From: Actinoallomurus bryophytorum
GTDB taxonomy: Bacteria; Actinomycetota; Actinomycetes; Streptosporangiales; Streptosporangiaceae
Reading direction: 5' to 3'
Assembly (NCBI RefSeq): GCF_006716425.1
Contig: NZ_VFOZ01000001.1
Span: forward strand, 2,976,001 to 3,040,000
Length of the DNA: 64,000 bases
Part shown: positions 16,697-25,473 of the stretch, piece by piece
Layout of the letters: the number at the start of each line of letters is the position of its first letter
Numbering within the stretch: the first letter of the stretch is position 1
Program-made: the position numbers and the translations under genes
The notes under the pieces: generated by a model
The model's input: the letters and a program-made list of their open reading frames with translations, nothing else
The model's database searches: none
Told to the model about the DNA's origin: nothing

Positions 16697-17994
16697 GCGT
16701 CGCCTCCCAGGGGATCCTCTTTCTCAGCATCCGCGTCCTGTCCGGTGATCATCCGGTCCGCGATGGCGGCGACCACGGACGCGATGGTGATGCCGGCGGC
16801 CAGCAGGAGCAGGACGCGTCCGCCCAGGCCGGCCGCCATTCCGGTCACCGCGGCGCCGACGGAGGCCAGCGCGACCTTCACCCCGGCGCTGGTGACGAAG
16901 ACCTGGGCGCGTGCGTACGGCGGCGCGTACTTGGTGCGCGCCGCCAGAGTCGCGGTGAACGCCGCCGCGTTGACGAGGCCGATGACCGCGAACCCGGCGA
17001 GCGCGAACCCGTACGCCGGGGCGAACGCGCACAGCCCGGTCGCCGCCGCCACCGCGGCGAAGAGGCGCAGCGCCAGCCGTTCGGGCTCTCCACGCAGCGG
17101 GAAGACGGTGACGAGCAGCGCGCCCACCAGGCCACCCACGCCGAACGCGACGGTCAGCACCGCACCCGCACCGGGCCGGCCGGTCAGCCGCGCCCCGAAG
17201 ATCACGGCGATGACGGGAAGGGCGCCGAGCTCCAGCGCGGACAGCATCGTCATCGTGGTGACCCGCCGCAGCGAGGGATGCGCGACGAGCCGCACCAGCC
17301 CGTCCCACACCCCCGGCGCCCTTGCGTTCCGGTGGCCCGCCGCGCGGCCGGGCGAGGGGAGGTCGAGGTCGGCCCGGGAGTCGTCCGGCGGGAGCGTGAG
17401 CGTCAGCACGGCGCCGGCCGCCGCCGCGGCGCTGAGACCGAGGACGGCCGTCAGCGGGCCGAACAGCGCGGCGAGCCCCGCGACCACCGCCGGCCCGGCG
17501 GTCCCGCCCACACTGTAGGTCAGGGCGTCCCAGCCCTGCGCGCGCCGCTGTGCGCGATCACCGGGCCGCGCGATCGCGGCGAGCCGGCTGCTCAGACCTC
17601 CGGTCAGCAACGGGCCACAGCAGCCGGCCAGGGCCACCGCCCCGACGGCACCGGCGATCGGGACCCGGCCGACCAGGGTGGCGCCGGCCGCGAGCGCGGC
17701 CGCGTAGACGAGGTAGGCCACGGCGAGGGCACGCCGCGTGTCACGTGCGCGGTCGAGCCGGTGCGCCGTCAACGGGCCCACCAGGTGGGGCGCGCTCAGT
17801 GCGGCCGCCAGCAGACCGCCCGCCGCGGCGCCGTTCCGCAGGTGCGAACCCGGGTCGACGGCCAGCAGGATCAGTCCCACGACCGCGCCGGAGTCCGCGC
17901 CACGGACCAGGGCCGCCGCCGTCACGTACCGGGCCAGCCCGCCGGCGGCGTGCCGGGCCCGCCGCTCGGTGCCATCGGTGGTCGCCACCGTCAC
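16597..17994 (-). CDS. MFS transporter with an overrunning C-terminal tail
   Basis: 465 residues with about eleven to twelve transmembrane segments and the loop-2-like GPLTAHRLDRARDTRRALA. A family-typical end would be near residue 430 (ADRMITGQDADAEKED). The last 30 or so residues are a Ser/Thr/Pro-rich translation of the opposite frame of the SRPBCC start, so the natural stop was probably lost. The start is GTG 17994 or GTG 17988; GGGGGA favours the second. The truncated CGNR regulator upstream is the sort of gene that usually controls such exporters. Substrate unknown. Confidence 0.83.
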   Translation of the reverse strand: MTVATTDGTERRARHAAGGLARYVTAAALVRGADSGAVVGLILLAVDPGSHLRNGAAAGGLLAAALSAPHLVGPLTAHRLDRARDTRRALAVAYLVYAAALAAGATLVGRVPIAGAVGAVALAGCCGPLLTGGLSSRLAAIARPGDRAQRRAQGWDALTYSVGGTAGPAVVAGLAALFGPLTAVLGLSAAAAAGAVLTLTLPPDDSRADLDLPSPGRAAGHRNARAPGVWDGLVRLVAHPSLRRVTTMTMLSALELGALPVIAVIFGARLTGRPGAGAVLTVAFGVGGLVGALLVTVFPLRGEPERLALRLFAAVAAATGLCAFAPAYGFALAGFAVIGLVNAAAFTATLAARTKYAPPYARAQVFVTSAGVKVALASVGAAVTGMAAGLGGRVLLLLAAGITIASVVAAIADRMITGQDADAEKEDPLGGDACTSPPPSTSTRTPSACGTPSWTSSAGHSGPPR

Positions 17995-18062
17995 TCCCCC
18001 AACGTCACCAGATCAACCGGTGATGCAACCTTGCCATCGCCCCATCGGCGCCCGCCCATCGA

Positions 18063-18362
18063 GACCTCGGCCTGCTGAACGCGACGGCCGTACGGCCGCC
18101 GATGGTGCCCCGGCTGACCGGCGGAGGCGTGCGCCACGAAGGCGACCTGGGCCAGGCGCTGTCCACCGTCGCGCGTGACGCGATCGACCTGGTGGACGGC
18201 CCGTACGCGGGGCGGATCCGCGAGTGCGCGCATCCGGACTGCAGCCGTCTCTACCTTGACGCCTCACACGCCGGACGGCGCCGCTGGTGCGGCATGGCCG
18301 CCTGCGGGAACAGGTCCAAGTCCGCCGCGTACCGGCGACGGCACCAGACCGCCACCGGCTGA
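18063..18362 (+). pseudogene. N-terminally truncated CGNR zinc-finger regulator
   Basis: The C-terminal part is convincing: ECAHPDCSRLYLDAS...RRWCGMAACGNRSKSAAYRRRH, the CGNR zinc finger with its paired cysteines. In-frame codons from about 18063 (DLGLLNATAVRPPMVPRL) still look like the family's N-terminal ABATE-type domain, but an in-frame TGA at 18021 and only about 15 unrelated codons precede it, so roughly the first half of a normal 180-200-residue protein is missing. A shorter product could start at ATG 18102 (86 residues). It is divergent from the MFS gene, the usual target arrangement. Confidence 0.7.
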
Positions 18363-18390
18363 CCGTCTGAGCGCGACCCCTGGCGGGGGC

Positions 18391-19314
18391 TCAGCCGAGC
18401 GCCCCCGCGCCGTTCACCAGGGACTCCGGAGTGGCGGCGGACTGCTCCACGATGTTCAGCAGGGCCTGGGTGGCCGGGTTCGCCGGGCCGTTCGCCGACA
18501 CCGCGACCGAGACCACCCAGAAGGGGGCCGTCGCGCGCAGCGGCACGGCACGGATGTTCTTGTTCTTCTTGTGGGCGATCGGCCGTGGCACCAGCGCGAC
18601 CCCGAGGTCCTCGGCCACGAAGTCGAGCAGGCTGTGCACGTCGTTCACCTCCAGGGCCACCTGACGGTCCAGGCCGGCGGCGCCGAACGCCCGGTCGGTG
18701 ACCTGACGTGCACCCCAGTCGGGATGGAAGTCCACGAAGATCTCGTTCTCCAGCTGGGACCAGTCGACCGCCTCGTGCGGGCCGAGCGGGTGGTCCGGAT
18801 GGCAGACGAGCATCATCGGCTCGGTCGTCAGCGGCGTCAGGCTCACCCCGGCCGGGGCCCGGCTCCCGGCCAGAGCCACGAAGGCCAGGTCGAGGCCGCC
18901 CGTACGGACCTCCTCCACCAGTCCGGACGAGCCGGCCTGCCGCAGCCGGATCTCGACGCCGGGGTGCACCGCACGGAACCGCGACAGGACCGTGGGCAGG
19001 TCGATCACGCCCAGGCACTGCTCGGTACCGATGGACACGGTGCCGCGCAGCAGCCCCTGCACGGCGGCGACCGCGTTACGCGCGGCGGCGACGCTGGCGA
19101 GCGTGCGGCGGGCCTCGGTGAGGAGCGCGCGGCCCGCCTCGGTGAGGCCGACATGGCGCGTACTGCGGACGAACAGCGGTGCCCCGAGCTCCCGTTCCAG
19201 CGCGCGGATCGACGCCGACAGGCCCGACTGGGCGACGTGCAGACGTTCGGCCGCCCGGGTGAAGTGCTCTTCCTCGGCGACGGCGATGAAGTACTCCAGA
19301 TGACGCAATTCCAC
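18391..19314 (-). CDS. LysR-family transcriptional regulator
   Basis: 307 residues with the N-terminal HTH MELRHLEYFIAVAEEEHFTRAAERLHVAQSGLSASIRALERELGAPLFVRS and a LysR substrate-binding domain (about 90-295). Divergent from the first aldo/keto reductase, with a 236-bp shared region, the standard layout for control of the neighbour. No clear T-N11-A palindrome stood out. Confidence 0.93.
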   Translation of the reverse strand: MELRHLEYFIAVAEEEHFTRAAERLHVAQSGLSASIRALERELGAPLFVRSTRHVGLTEAGRALLTEARRTLASVAAARNAVAAVQGLLRGTVSIGTEQCLGVIDLPTVLSRFRAVHPGVEIRLRQAGSSGLVEEVRTGGLDLAFVALAGSRAPAGVSLTPLTTEPMMLVCHPDHPLGPHEAVDWSQLENEIFVDFHPDWGARQVTDRAFGAAGLDRQVALEVNDVHSLLDFVAEDLGVALVPRPIAHKKNKNIRAVPLRATAPFWVVSVAVSANGPANPATQALLNIVEQSAATPESLVNGAGALG

Positions 19315-19550
19315 GATTCATCACCCTAGCTTCTTGATTCCATCGCTTTTTTCTGTTGGACATCACCGCCCTCCGGATACAGGCTGGAAAGCGGCCGCCG
19401 ACCTCGGGCCGACGGATGCGCGGGACCCTCGATGGCCCGCGGCAACGTTTCGAGGCCCGTTTGCCGGGGAGCTCACCCGTGCCGGCGGTGGCCGCCCTTC
19501 GGACGGTTCGCCGCCCGACCCAACGTCGTATATCTCGGAGGTCTTACTTC

Positions 19551-20411
19551 ATGCGTACTCGCCGGATCGGTGACGTCCAGGTCAGCGCGATCGGGCTGGG
19601 GGGCATGCCCATGTCGATCGAGGGGCGCCCCGAAGAAAGTCGTTCCATCGCCGCGGTGCACGCGGCGCTCGAGTCGGGTGTGACACTGATCGACACCGCG
19701 GACGCCTACCACCTGTACGCCGATGACGAGGGCCACAACGAGTCGCTCATCGCCAGGGCGCTGGCCACATACGGCGGAGACACCTCCGACGTACTCGTCG
19801 CGACCAAGGGCGGCCACATCCGTCCCGGCGACGGCTCGTGGACGCTCGACGGCTCGCCGTCCCACCTCAAGCAGGCGTGCGAGGCGTCGCTCAAGCGCCT
19901 CGGCGTCGAGGCCATCGGCCTCTACCAGTTCCACCGGCCGGACCCGACCGTCCCCTACAGCGACTCCGTGGGCGCGCTCCGCGACCTGCTGGACGAGGGG
20001 AAGATCCGCATGGCGGGCATCTCCAACGCGAACCCGGAGCAGATCCGCGAGGCCAACGACATCCTGGGCGGGCGGCTGGCATCGGTGCAGAACCAGTTCT
20101 CACCGGCGTACCGCTCCAGTGAGACCGAGCTCCGTCTGTGCGACGTGCTCGGCATCGCCTTCCTGCCCTGGAGCCCGCTCGGCGGGAGCTCCAAGGCCGG
20201 CGAGCTGGGCTCCTCCCACTCGGCCTTCGCGCAGGTCGCGGAGGCGCATGGTGTCAGCCCGCAGCAGGTCGCCCTGGCCTGGCAGCTCGCCAAGTCCCCG
20301 ATCGTCATCCCGATCCCCGGATCGAGCCGGCCCGAGACGGCACGTGACTCGGCCAAGGCCGTCGACCTCGAGCTCACCGAGGCGGAGTTCGCCCAGCTCG
20401 ACGCCGCCTAG
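19551..20411 (+). CDS. Aldo/keto reductase
   Basis: 286 residues, TIM-barrel NADPH-dependent oxidoreductase. The catalytic tetrad is visible as Asp and Tyr in LIDTADAYH, Lys in VATKGG and His in LYQFHRPD; the cofactor end is VIPIPGSSRPETARDS. ATG 19551 follows GGAGG by 9 nt; the frame is open upstream but without family similarity. Likely controlled by the divergent LysR. A second aldo/keto reductase follows after 81 bp, possibly in the same transcript. Confidence 0.92.
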   Translation: MRTRRIGDVQVSAIGLGGMPMSIEGRPEESRSIAAVHAALESGVTLIDTADAYHLYADDEGHNESLIARALATYGGDTSDVLVATKGGHIRPGDGSWTLDGSPSHLKQACEASLKRLGVEAIGLYQFHRPDPTVPYSDSVGALRDLLDEGKIRMAGISNANPEQIREANDILGGRLASVQNQFSPAYRSSETELRLCDVLGIAFLPWSPLGGSSKAGELGSSHSAFAQVAEAHGVSPQQVALAWQLAKSPIVIPIPGSSRPETARDSAKAVDLELTEAEFAQLDAA

Positions 20412-20492
20412 GGATCGTGGTCCCCGGCCGGCAGGTTCGGCGGTCCGTCTGTGGGGATGGACGTACGGAAACGACCTGAAAGGGGCCGGCCC

Positions 20493-21500
20493 ATGGCACT
20501 GCCGACACGACCGCTCGGAACGACCGGAATGGACATCACGAGAGTCGGCTTCGGCGCCTGGGCGATCGGCGGCGGTGACTGGGCGTTCGGCTGGGGGGAC
20601 CAGGAGGACGCCCAGTCGGTCGCGGCGATCCGGTACTCGCTCGAGCAGGGCGTCAACTGGGTCGACACGGCCGCCGCGTACGGCCTCGGGCACTCAGAAG
20701 AGATCGTCGGGCGGGCGCTCAAGGGCATCCCCGACGGCGATCGGCCCTACGTCTTCACCAAGTGCGGCCTCGTCTGGGATCCGTCGGACCGCGCCGCGAA
20801 GCCGCGCCGTGTCGGGGCGCCGGACAGCATCCGGCGCCAGGTGGAGGAGTCGCTGCGACGCCTCCGCGTCGAGCGCATCGACCTCTACCAGGTGCACTGG
20901 CCGGCCGAGGACGGCACACCAATGGAGGAGTACTGGCAGGCCCTGCTCGACCTCAGGGCGGAGGGCAAGATCCGGGCGGCGGGCCTGTCCAACCACGACC
21001 TGAGCCGGTTGGAGGCCGCCGAGAAGCTGGGGCACGTCGACTCGCTGCAGCCGCCGTTCTCCGCGATCCATCGTGAGGCCGCCACCGAGATCGGCTGGTG
21101 CGCCGCCCACGACACCGGCGTGATCGTCTATTCGCCGATGCAGGCGGGGCTGCTGACCGGTACGTTCTCCCGCGACCGGGTCGGGCGGCTGCCGGACAAC
21201 GACTGGCGCAAGAAGCACCGCGACTTCACGACGAACCTGGAGTCCAACCTCGCCCTCGCGCACGCACTCGTGCCCGTCGCGCGACGCCACGAGGTACGTC
21301 CCGCCGCGGTGGCGGTCGCCTGGGCCCTGGCCTGGGACGGCGTGACCGGCGCCATCGTCGGCGCGCGGCGCCCGGACCAGATCGACGGCTGGCTGCCGGC
21401 CGCCGGCCTCGAACTGACGCCGGACGACCTGAAGGAGATCGCGGCCGCGATCGAGAGCACCGGCGCCGGAGAGGGCCCGGCCAGTCCTCACGCCGCCTAG
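20493..21500 (+). CDS. Aldo/keto reductase (second of pair)
   Basis: 335 residues of the same superfamily but a different subgroup from its neighbour. Tetrad residues lie in WVDTAAAYGLGHSEE, VFTKCG and LYQVHWP; the C-terminal cofactor motif is GAIVGARRPDQID. AAAGGGG precedes ATG 20493. The two reductases share little beyond the fold motifs, so they are not a recent duplication. Substrates are unknown. Confidence 0.92.
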   Translation: MALPTRPLGTTGMDITRVGFGAWAIGGGDWAFGWGDQEDAQSVAAIRYSLEQGVNWVDTAAAYGLGHSEEIVGRALKGIPDGDRPYVFTKCGLVWDPSDRAAKPRRVGAPDSIRRQVEESLRRLRVERIDLYQVHWPAEDGTPMEEYWQALLDLRAEGKIRAAGLSNHDLSRLEAAEKLGHVDSLQPPFSAIHREAATEIGWCAAHDTGVIVYSPMQAGLLTGTFSRDRVGRLPDNDWRKKHRDFTTNLESNLALAHALVPVARRHEVRPAAVAVAWALAWDGVTGAIVGARRPDQIDGWLPAAGLELTPDDLKEIAAAIESTGAGEGPASPHAA

Positions 21501-21575
21501 CTTGGTCTTTTTACCTTGTGGTTCGTTGGTGGGACCTCGGTTGATCATGATGGAAGCGTGAGTCGGTCTTGCCGA

Positions 21576-22244
21576 TTATGGCCTTCTACCGTCCGTACGA
21601 ATAAGTGCGTTAGATTCAACGCCTGGCTTCAACTTATAATAGGGATATTTATCAACGATGATGGGTATGCGATCTGGGTTCGCGGCGAGGTTGGAGATTT
21701 GCCCGTCCATCCAATAGACCTTCCCCTGCAGATTGGCAATATTACCCGAATGCGCATCCCCATCTTTGGTAGTCATCAACACGATACCGCGGGCGCCATC
21801 ACCGGACTGGAGGAGTTCCCTTTCGATACTGTCCGGATCACTTCCGGTGAGCTCCGATCCGACACCAAGATGGGCGAAGCCATTTGCGGGCCTCGAATTT
21901 CCCGCCACTGCGGCACGGCCTGCCAGTACGTCATCCACTGCCAATGTGCATTCGTGACAATTGTTTTCGAAGCGCAGCGGATTGATATGTGGCAGCAGAC
22001 TACCGACATCGGCAGCGCTGCGCGGAACGCCTCCCGGCATTCTCTCCAGTGTGGCCTGAATTTCCGCACGGCTTTTCTGTAGAACCTGTATTTGTTGTTT
22101 ACTGAGCTTTCCGCTGACCAGATTCTCGACTCCCGTTGGCCGGAATTCTCGACCTGGCACTGACAGTCCTGTTCGGGCGCCGCGAAATAGCATCGCAGCT
22201 GACCTGAAGACGCCAAGGTCCGTCAGAAGCTCGCCGCCACTCAC
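21576..22244 (-). CDS. Orphan papain-fold (Tox-PL, glutamine-deamidase-like) toxin domain
   Basis: 222 residues in a visibly AT-richer stretch. ENNCHECTLAVDDVLAGR (Cys96, Cys99), GDAHSGNIANLQGKVYWMDGQ (His165, Asp180, Gln182) match the Cys-His-Asp pattern of papain-fold toxin 1/Tox-PL domains at the C-termini of polymorphic toxins. No signal peptide, WXG/LXG or RHS delivery region is present; GTG 22244 is the first start after an in-frame TGA at 22278. It may be the toxin tip cut from a larger effector. No candidate immunity gene lies downstream, where the ORF runs within 76 bp of the convergent AKR. Start and expression are uncertain. Confidence 0.65.
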   Translation of the reverse strand: MSGGELLTDLGVFRSAAMLFRGARTGLSVPGREFRPTGVENLVSGKLSKQQIQVLQKSRAEIQATLERMPGGVPRSAADVGSLLPHINPLRFENNCHECTLAVDDVLAGRAAVAGNSRPANGFAHLGVGSELTGSDPDSIERELLQSGDGARGIVLMTTKDGDAHSGNIANLQGKVYWMDGQISNLAANPDRIPIIVDKYPYYKLKPGVESNALIRTDGRRP

Positions 22245-22331
22245 TTTCGCTCGCGCCCCTCGTCCGGTAATGCACGATCATTCCGCCATCATAGGGCGAG
22301 AAAGCAGCATGGCGGTACAATCAAATTAAAG

Positions 22332-22350
22332 GCGCGGCGTAAAGCCGCGC
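22332..22350 (-). terminator. Rho-independent terminator for the USP-like gene
   Basis: On the minus strand the stem GCGCGGC/GCCGCGC with loop TTTAC is followed by CTTTAATTT. It lies 110 bp beyond the stop of the universal-stress-like gene and would stop transcription before the toxin-like ORF. Confidence 0.7.
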
Positions 22351-22460
22351 ATTAGGCCGGCGTGAGCGCCCGTGGACAGCGAGATCACTCAAGTCCCTCG
22401 CACACTCCGGCGGGTGGGCTCCAGCCTGAGGACTTCGAGTCGGGCCCTGGAGGCGCCGCG

Positions 22461-22910
22461 TCATTGTGGGAGGTCAGGGAAGCGGACCACCCGTACCCTG
22501 CACGGTGAGCAGCGTTCGAGCTCGGCGGCCGGGCAACGGTGCAGACGCGCCGCCCAGCGCGTACGGATGCGCGAGCCGACGTAGACCACGCACGCCGAGC
22601 GCGCCGCCGCGCAGGACCGCAGGGCGTGGACGGGGTCACCGTCCACGACGGTGTACTCCCACTCCACCGGCAGCTCGGTGAGCAGGAGGGTGCACTGCAG
22701 CCACGCTTCGAGTTCGAGTTCGTCGCGCCACTGCTCGGCGAACGGATAGGCCTCCCACGCCATCAGCTCCAGCGGTCGCGGAACACGCCGTACGTGCAGC
22801 GCCACGAGCCGGAGGCCGCCCGCCACCGCCTCATCGGCCGCCGTCCGCAACGCCGCGCGCCCCGAGTCGGTGCCGTCCACCCCGGCCAGCACCACCCCAC
22901 CGTCACGCAT
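22461..22910 (-). CDS. Universal stress protein-like, degenerate nucleotide site
   Basis: About 149 residues from ATG 22910 (MRDGGVVLAGVDGTDSGRAALRTAADEAVAGGLRLVALHV), the first strand and helix of a UspA fold. The C-terminal strand-loop VVYVGSRIRTRWAARLHRCPAAELERCSPCRVRVV keeps the layout but lacks the G-x2-G-x9-G-S/T signature, so ATP binding is doubtful. The frame continues to 23039 without family similarity. Divergent from the DUF5990 gene. Confidence 0.7.
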   Translation of the reverse strand: MRDGGVVLAGVDGTDSGRAALRTAADEAVAGGLRLVALHVRRVPRPLELMAWEAYPFAEQWRDELELEAWLQCTLLLTELPVEWEYTVVDGDPVHALRSCAAARSACVVYVGSRIRTRWAARLHRCPAAELERCSPCRVRVVRFPDLPQ

Positions 22911-23180
22911 CTCAGTACGGCCCGGCAGGCGTACCCGGCATTTCCCGTCCCCTTCCGGCGGACCCGCTACCGAATTGACGACCGTCCACCGACTACTAGG
23001 AGTAGCCGGTTCCGCCGTCGCGGGCCGGTCACTTCGCAAGAGAGTGGCGGGCCCGCCGCATCGCCCTGTCCTGCGGGGACACTGCCTTCAGTCCTCGGCG
23101 GTCACCTTCGCGGACACGAGACCGGGAACACGGGCGGTCACCCGGTGGCGGGCCGGGTCCGGCCCGGCAAGGATGGGAAC

Positions 23181-23633
23181 GTGCGCATCCGTATCGAGGC
23201 CACCGAGCTGCCGGGTCGTACCTGCCCGCCCGGCTCCGACCATCCGCGCCACGACAACGTTCACGTCGGCGTGCAGCGACGCGAGCGCCCCGGTGAGCTG
23301 CTCGACCTGCATCCGGGTGACGCGGCGTCGGCCGCCTGGACGCTGGAATGCGCCACCGCCGCCACCGCGGGCGGCATCGACATCACCGGCAGGTACGTCC
23401 AGGGCCGCCCGGGAGACCGGTTCATCTACCTGTCCTGGGGCACCGTGGGCGACGACGGCGCCTTCACGATGTTCCGGCGGGCCAAGCTCATGCTCGACGC
23501 GGTCGACCCGGACGTCGCCGGCGCCGCCGCGCGCTCCGGCCGGCTCCTGGCGCGGGTCCGCCTCACCGACCCGAAGGGAGAGCCCCTCTGCGCCCGGGTG
23601 CGGCCACCGTACGTGGAGTGGTCCGCCGCCTAG
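23181..23633 (+). CDS. DUF5990 family protein
   Basis: 150 residues beginning VRIRIEATELPGRTC, with HVGVQR, DLHPGDAASAAWTLEC and the long conserved stretch GRYVQGRPGDRFIYLSWG...FTMFRRAKLMLDAV seen in this actinobacterial family. Function is unknown. The protein is soluble, beta-rich and has no signal peptide. GTG 23181 follows AAGGATGG. The 3' end lies 26 bp from the convergent ABC permease stop. Confidence 0.82.
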   Translation: MRIRIEATELPGRTCPPGSDHPRHDNVHVGVQRRERPGELLDLHPGDAASAAWTLECATAATAGGIDITGRYVQGRPGDRFIYLSWGTVGDDGAFTMFRRAKLMLDAVDPDVAGAAARSGRLLARVRLTDPKGEPLCARVRPPYVEWSAA

Positions 23634-23659
23634 CCGCCGCGAACATCGGCAGGTCCGGC

Positions 23660-25468
23660 TCAGAGCGTCTCGGTCACGGGACGGCGGCCGCCGAGGCGGG
23701 CGGGGACCGCGGTGAGCGCCGCCACCACGAGCACGGTCGCCGGCACCACGGCGAGCAGCTGCCAGAGCGAGGGAAGTGTGGCCCTGTCGCTGTCGCCGCC
23801 GGTGATCGCGTTGATGGCGGCGAACAGGGCGAAGCCTCCGGGGAAGACGCCCAAGACGGCGCCGGCGAGCGCGGGGAGCACCTGGGCGACGGCCAGTGCC
23901 GCGCTCACTTCACGAGGGGTCGCGCCGAGGGCACGCGCCAGCGCCGACGAATGCCGGTTGTCGAGCACCGTCGCCCAGGTGATGACGAGCGCGTTGACCG
24001 CCGCCAGGGACAGCAGAATGACCGTCCAGACGAGGAGCACGTGGCGCAGCACCCGCACCTGGGCATCGTCATATCCGCCGGCGAGTGGCTGGGTGGTGAG
24101 GAAGGCGTTGAGTACCAGGAGGACGTAGATCCCGCTGACCGTGATCGCGATACTGACCACGCCCAGCACGACGCGGCGCGGTCTGCGGGCGGCGACCCGC
24201 AGGGCGAGAAGCAGCGGTACGGGCAGTCGTGCGGAGATCGCGATCAGCCAACCGGTGCGGCGGGGTGGGCGTGGCGAGTCGGCCAGCGCCGCGATGGTGC
24301 TCGAGCGGGCGGCGCGCACGGCCGGGACGGCGGTCGCGACGACCGCGACTCCGAGTGCCACGGCGGTCACCACGCCGACCGTGGACAGGGTCACCGACGG
24401 CGTGCCCGCGCTGCCGACGAGGCCGGCACTGGACTCGGTGAGCAACGGAGCGGTCAGCGATCCGACCGCCAACCCGGCCACGGCCGCGACGGTCGCCACG
24501 AGGATGTACTCCGCGAGCAGCACGGCGGCGACCAGGCTCGGTGTGCCGCCGACCGCCTTGAGGAGTCCGACGCGTCTGGTCTGGTCGGCCATCCGGCCGC
24601 CGACCAGCACCGAAAGGCCGGCCACGGCGAGCAGGCCGAGCAGCCAGGCTCCGATCAGCAGCAGGATCTGGGAGTCTCCGGCCAGCTCGGTGGCATCGTG
24701 GAGGATGTTCTCCCAGGGCTGCATGGTCATGGCGCCGTGGTTCGCGTCGGCGAACGCCTGGGCCTTGTCCGGGTCGGCCAGCTTCAGGTTCATCACATAG
24801 GCCGGCGTGGCGAGGCTCCGCACATCCGCCTGGGCGAGCCAGACCAGGCCGGGATCGTGCAACAACCCCCGAGGCAGCCGGGCGGCCAGATCGCCGGAGA
24901 TGGCGCCGCTGACGCAGCCGGCGGGCACGATGCAGGACGACCCCGGATACGGCGGCATGGCGGCGGTGACCGCGACGCCGACGACCTCGAACGACCGGCC
25001 GGCCAGGGTGACCGGATCACCGACGCGCACGCCGAGCGCGCCGGCGAAGGCCGCCTCGACCACCACGCCCCCACCGCGGACCCAGCTGCCCTGTATCACC
25101 TTGGGCTGGTCGACCGACGCGGGCGCGGCGTCGCGCCCCACGGCCTGCACGTCTGACGTTCGACCGGACACCTGAAGTTTCGCCGGGATGACCGGGTACG
25201 GTCCGCTGTGGCCGACGACGCCGGGAGCGCCGGCCAGTTTCTCGAGGCCGGCAAGCCCCGCGGGACGCGCGGCGCCGGCGACCACGTCGGGTCCCCTGGT
25301 CGCCGCACGGGTGCTCTGGTACGGGTCGGCGGCCGCATCGCGCAGGACGAGCCCGAGCGTCAGCGTCGTGGTGGCCGCCATGATGGCAAGCAGCAGAAGC
25401 GCGGCCTCGATGCGGTGCCTGCGCAGGTCACGCACGGCGAGGCGGCCCACGAGCAGGATTCGGCCCAC
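23660..25468 (-). CDS. ABC transporter permease, FtsX/MacB type
   Basis: 602 residues. An N-terminal transmembrane helix (about 20-42) is followed by a large extracytoplasmic domain (45-270), then about nine more helices. FtsX-like cores recur (about 275-400 and 470-595), with the coupling-helix-like segments RMADQTRRVGLLKAVGGTPS and NRHSSALARALGATPREV. GTG 25468 follows GGAGGACTGAGGACG, which overlaps the ATPase stop region. With the ATPase it forms an export or lipoprotein/antimicrobial-peptide-handling system under PadR control. Confidence 0.92.
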   Translation of the reverse strand: MGRILLVGRLAVRDLRRHRIEAALLLLAIMAATTTLTLGLVLRDAAADPYQSTRAATRGPDVVAGAARPAGLAGLEKLAGAPGVVGHSGPYPVIPAKLQVSGRTSDVQAVGRDAAPASVDQPKVIQGSWVRGGGVVVEAAFAGALGVRVGDPVTLAGRSFEVVGVAVTAAMPPYPGSSCIVPAGCVSGAISGDLAARLPRGLLHDPGLVWLAQADVRSLATPAYVMNLKLADPDKAQAFADANHGAMTMQPWENILHDATELAGDSQILLLIGAWLLGLLAVAGLSVLVGGRMADQTRRVGLLKAVGGTPSLVAAVLLAEYILVATVAAVAGLAVGSLTAPLLTESSAGLVGSAGTPSVTLSTVGVVTAVALGVAVVATAVPAVRAARSSTIAALADSPRPPRRTGWLIAISARLPVPLLLALRVAARRPRRVVLGVVSIAITVSGIYVLLVLNAFLTTQPLAGGYDDAQVRVLRHVLLVWTVILLSLAAVNALVITWATVLDNRHSSALARALGATPREVSAALAVAQVLPALAGAVLGVFPGGFALFAAINAITGGDSDRATLPSLWQLLAVVPATVLVVAALTAVPARLGGRRPVTETL

Positions 25469-25473
25469 CGTCC

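Noticed and set aside
22099-22320. Minus-strand frame overlapping the start of the toxin-like ORF
   Set aside because: I considered it as a frameshifted N-terminus of the toxin. It shows no delivery-domain motif and joins at no clear frameshift point.
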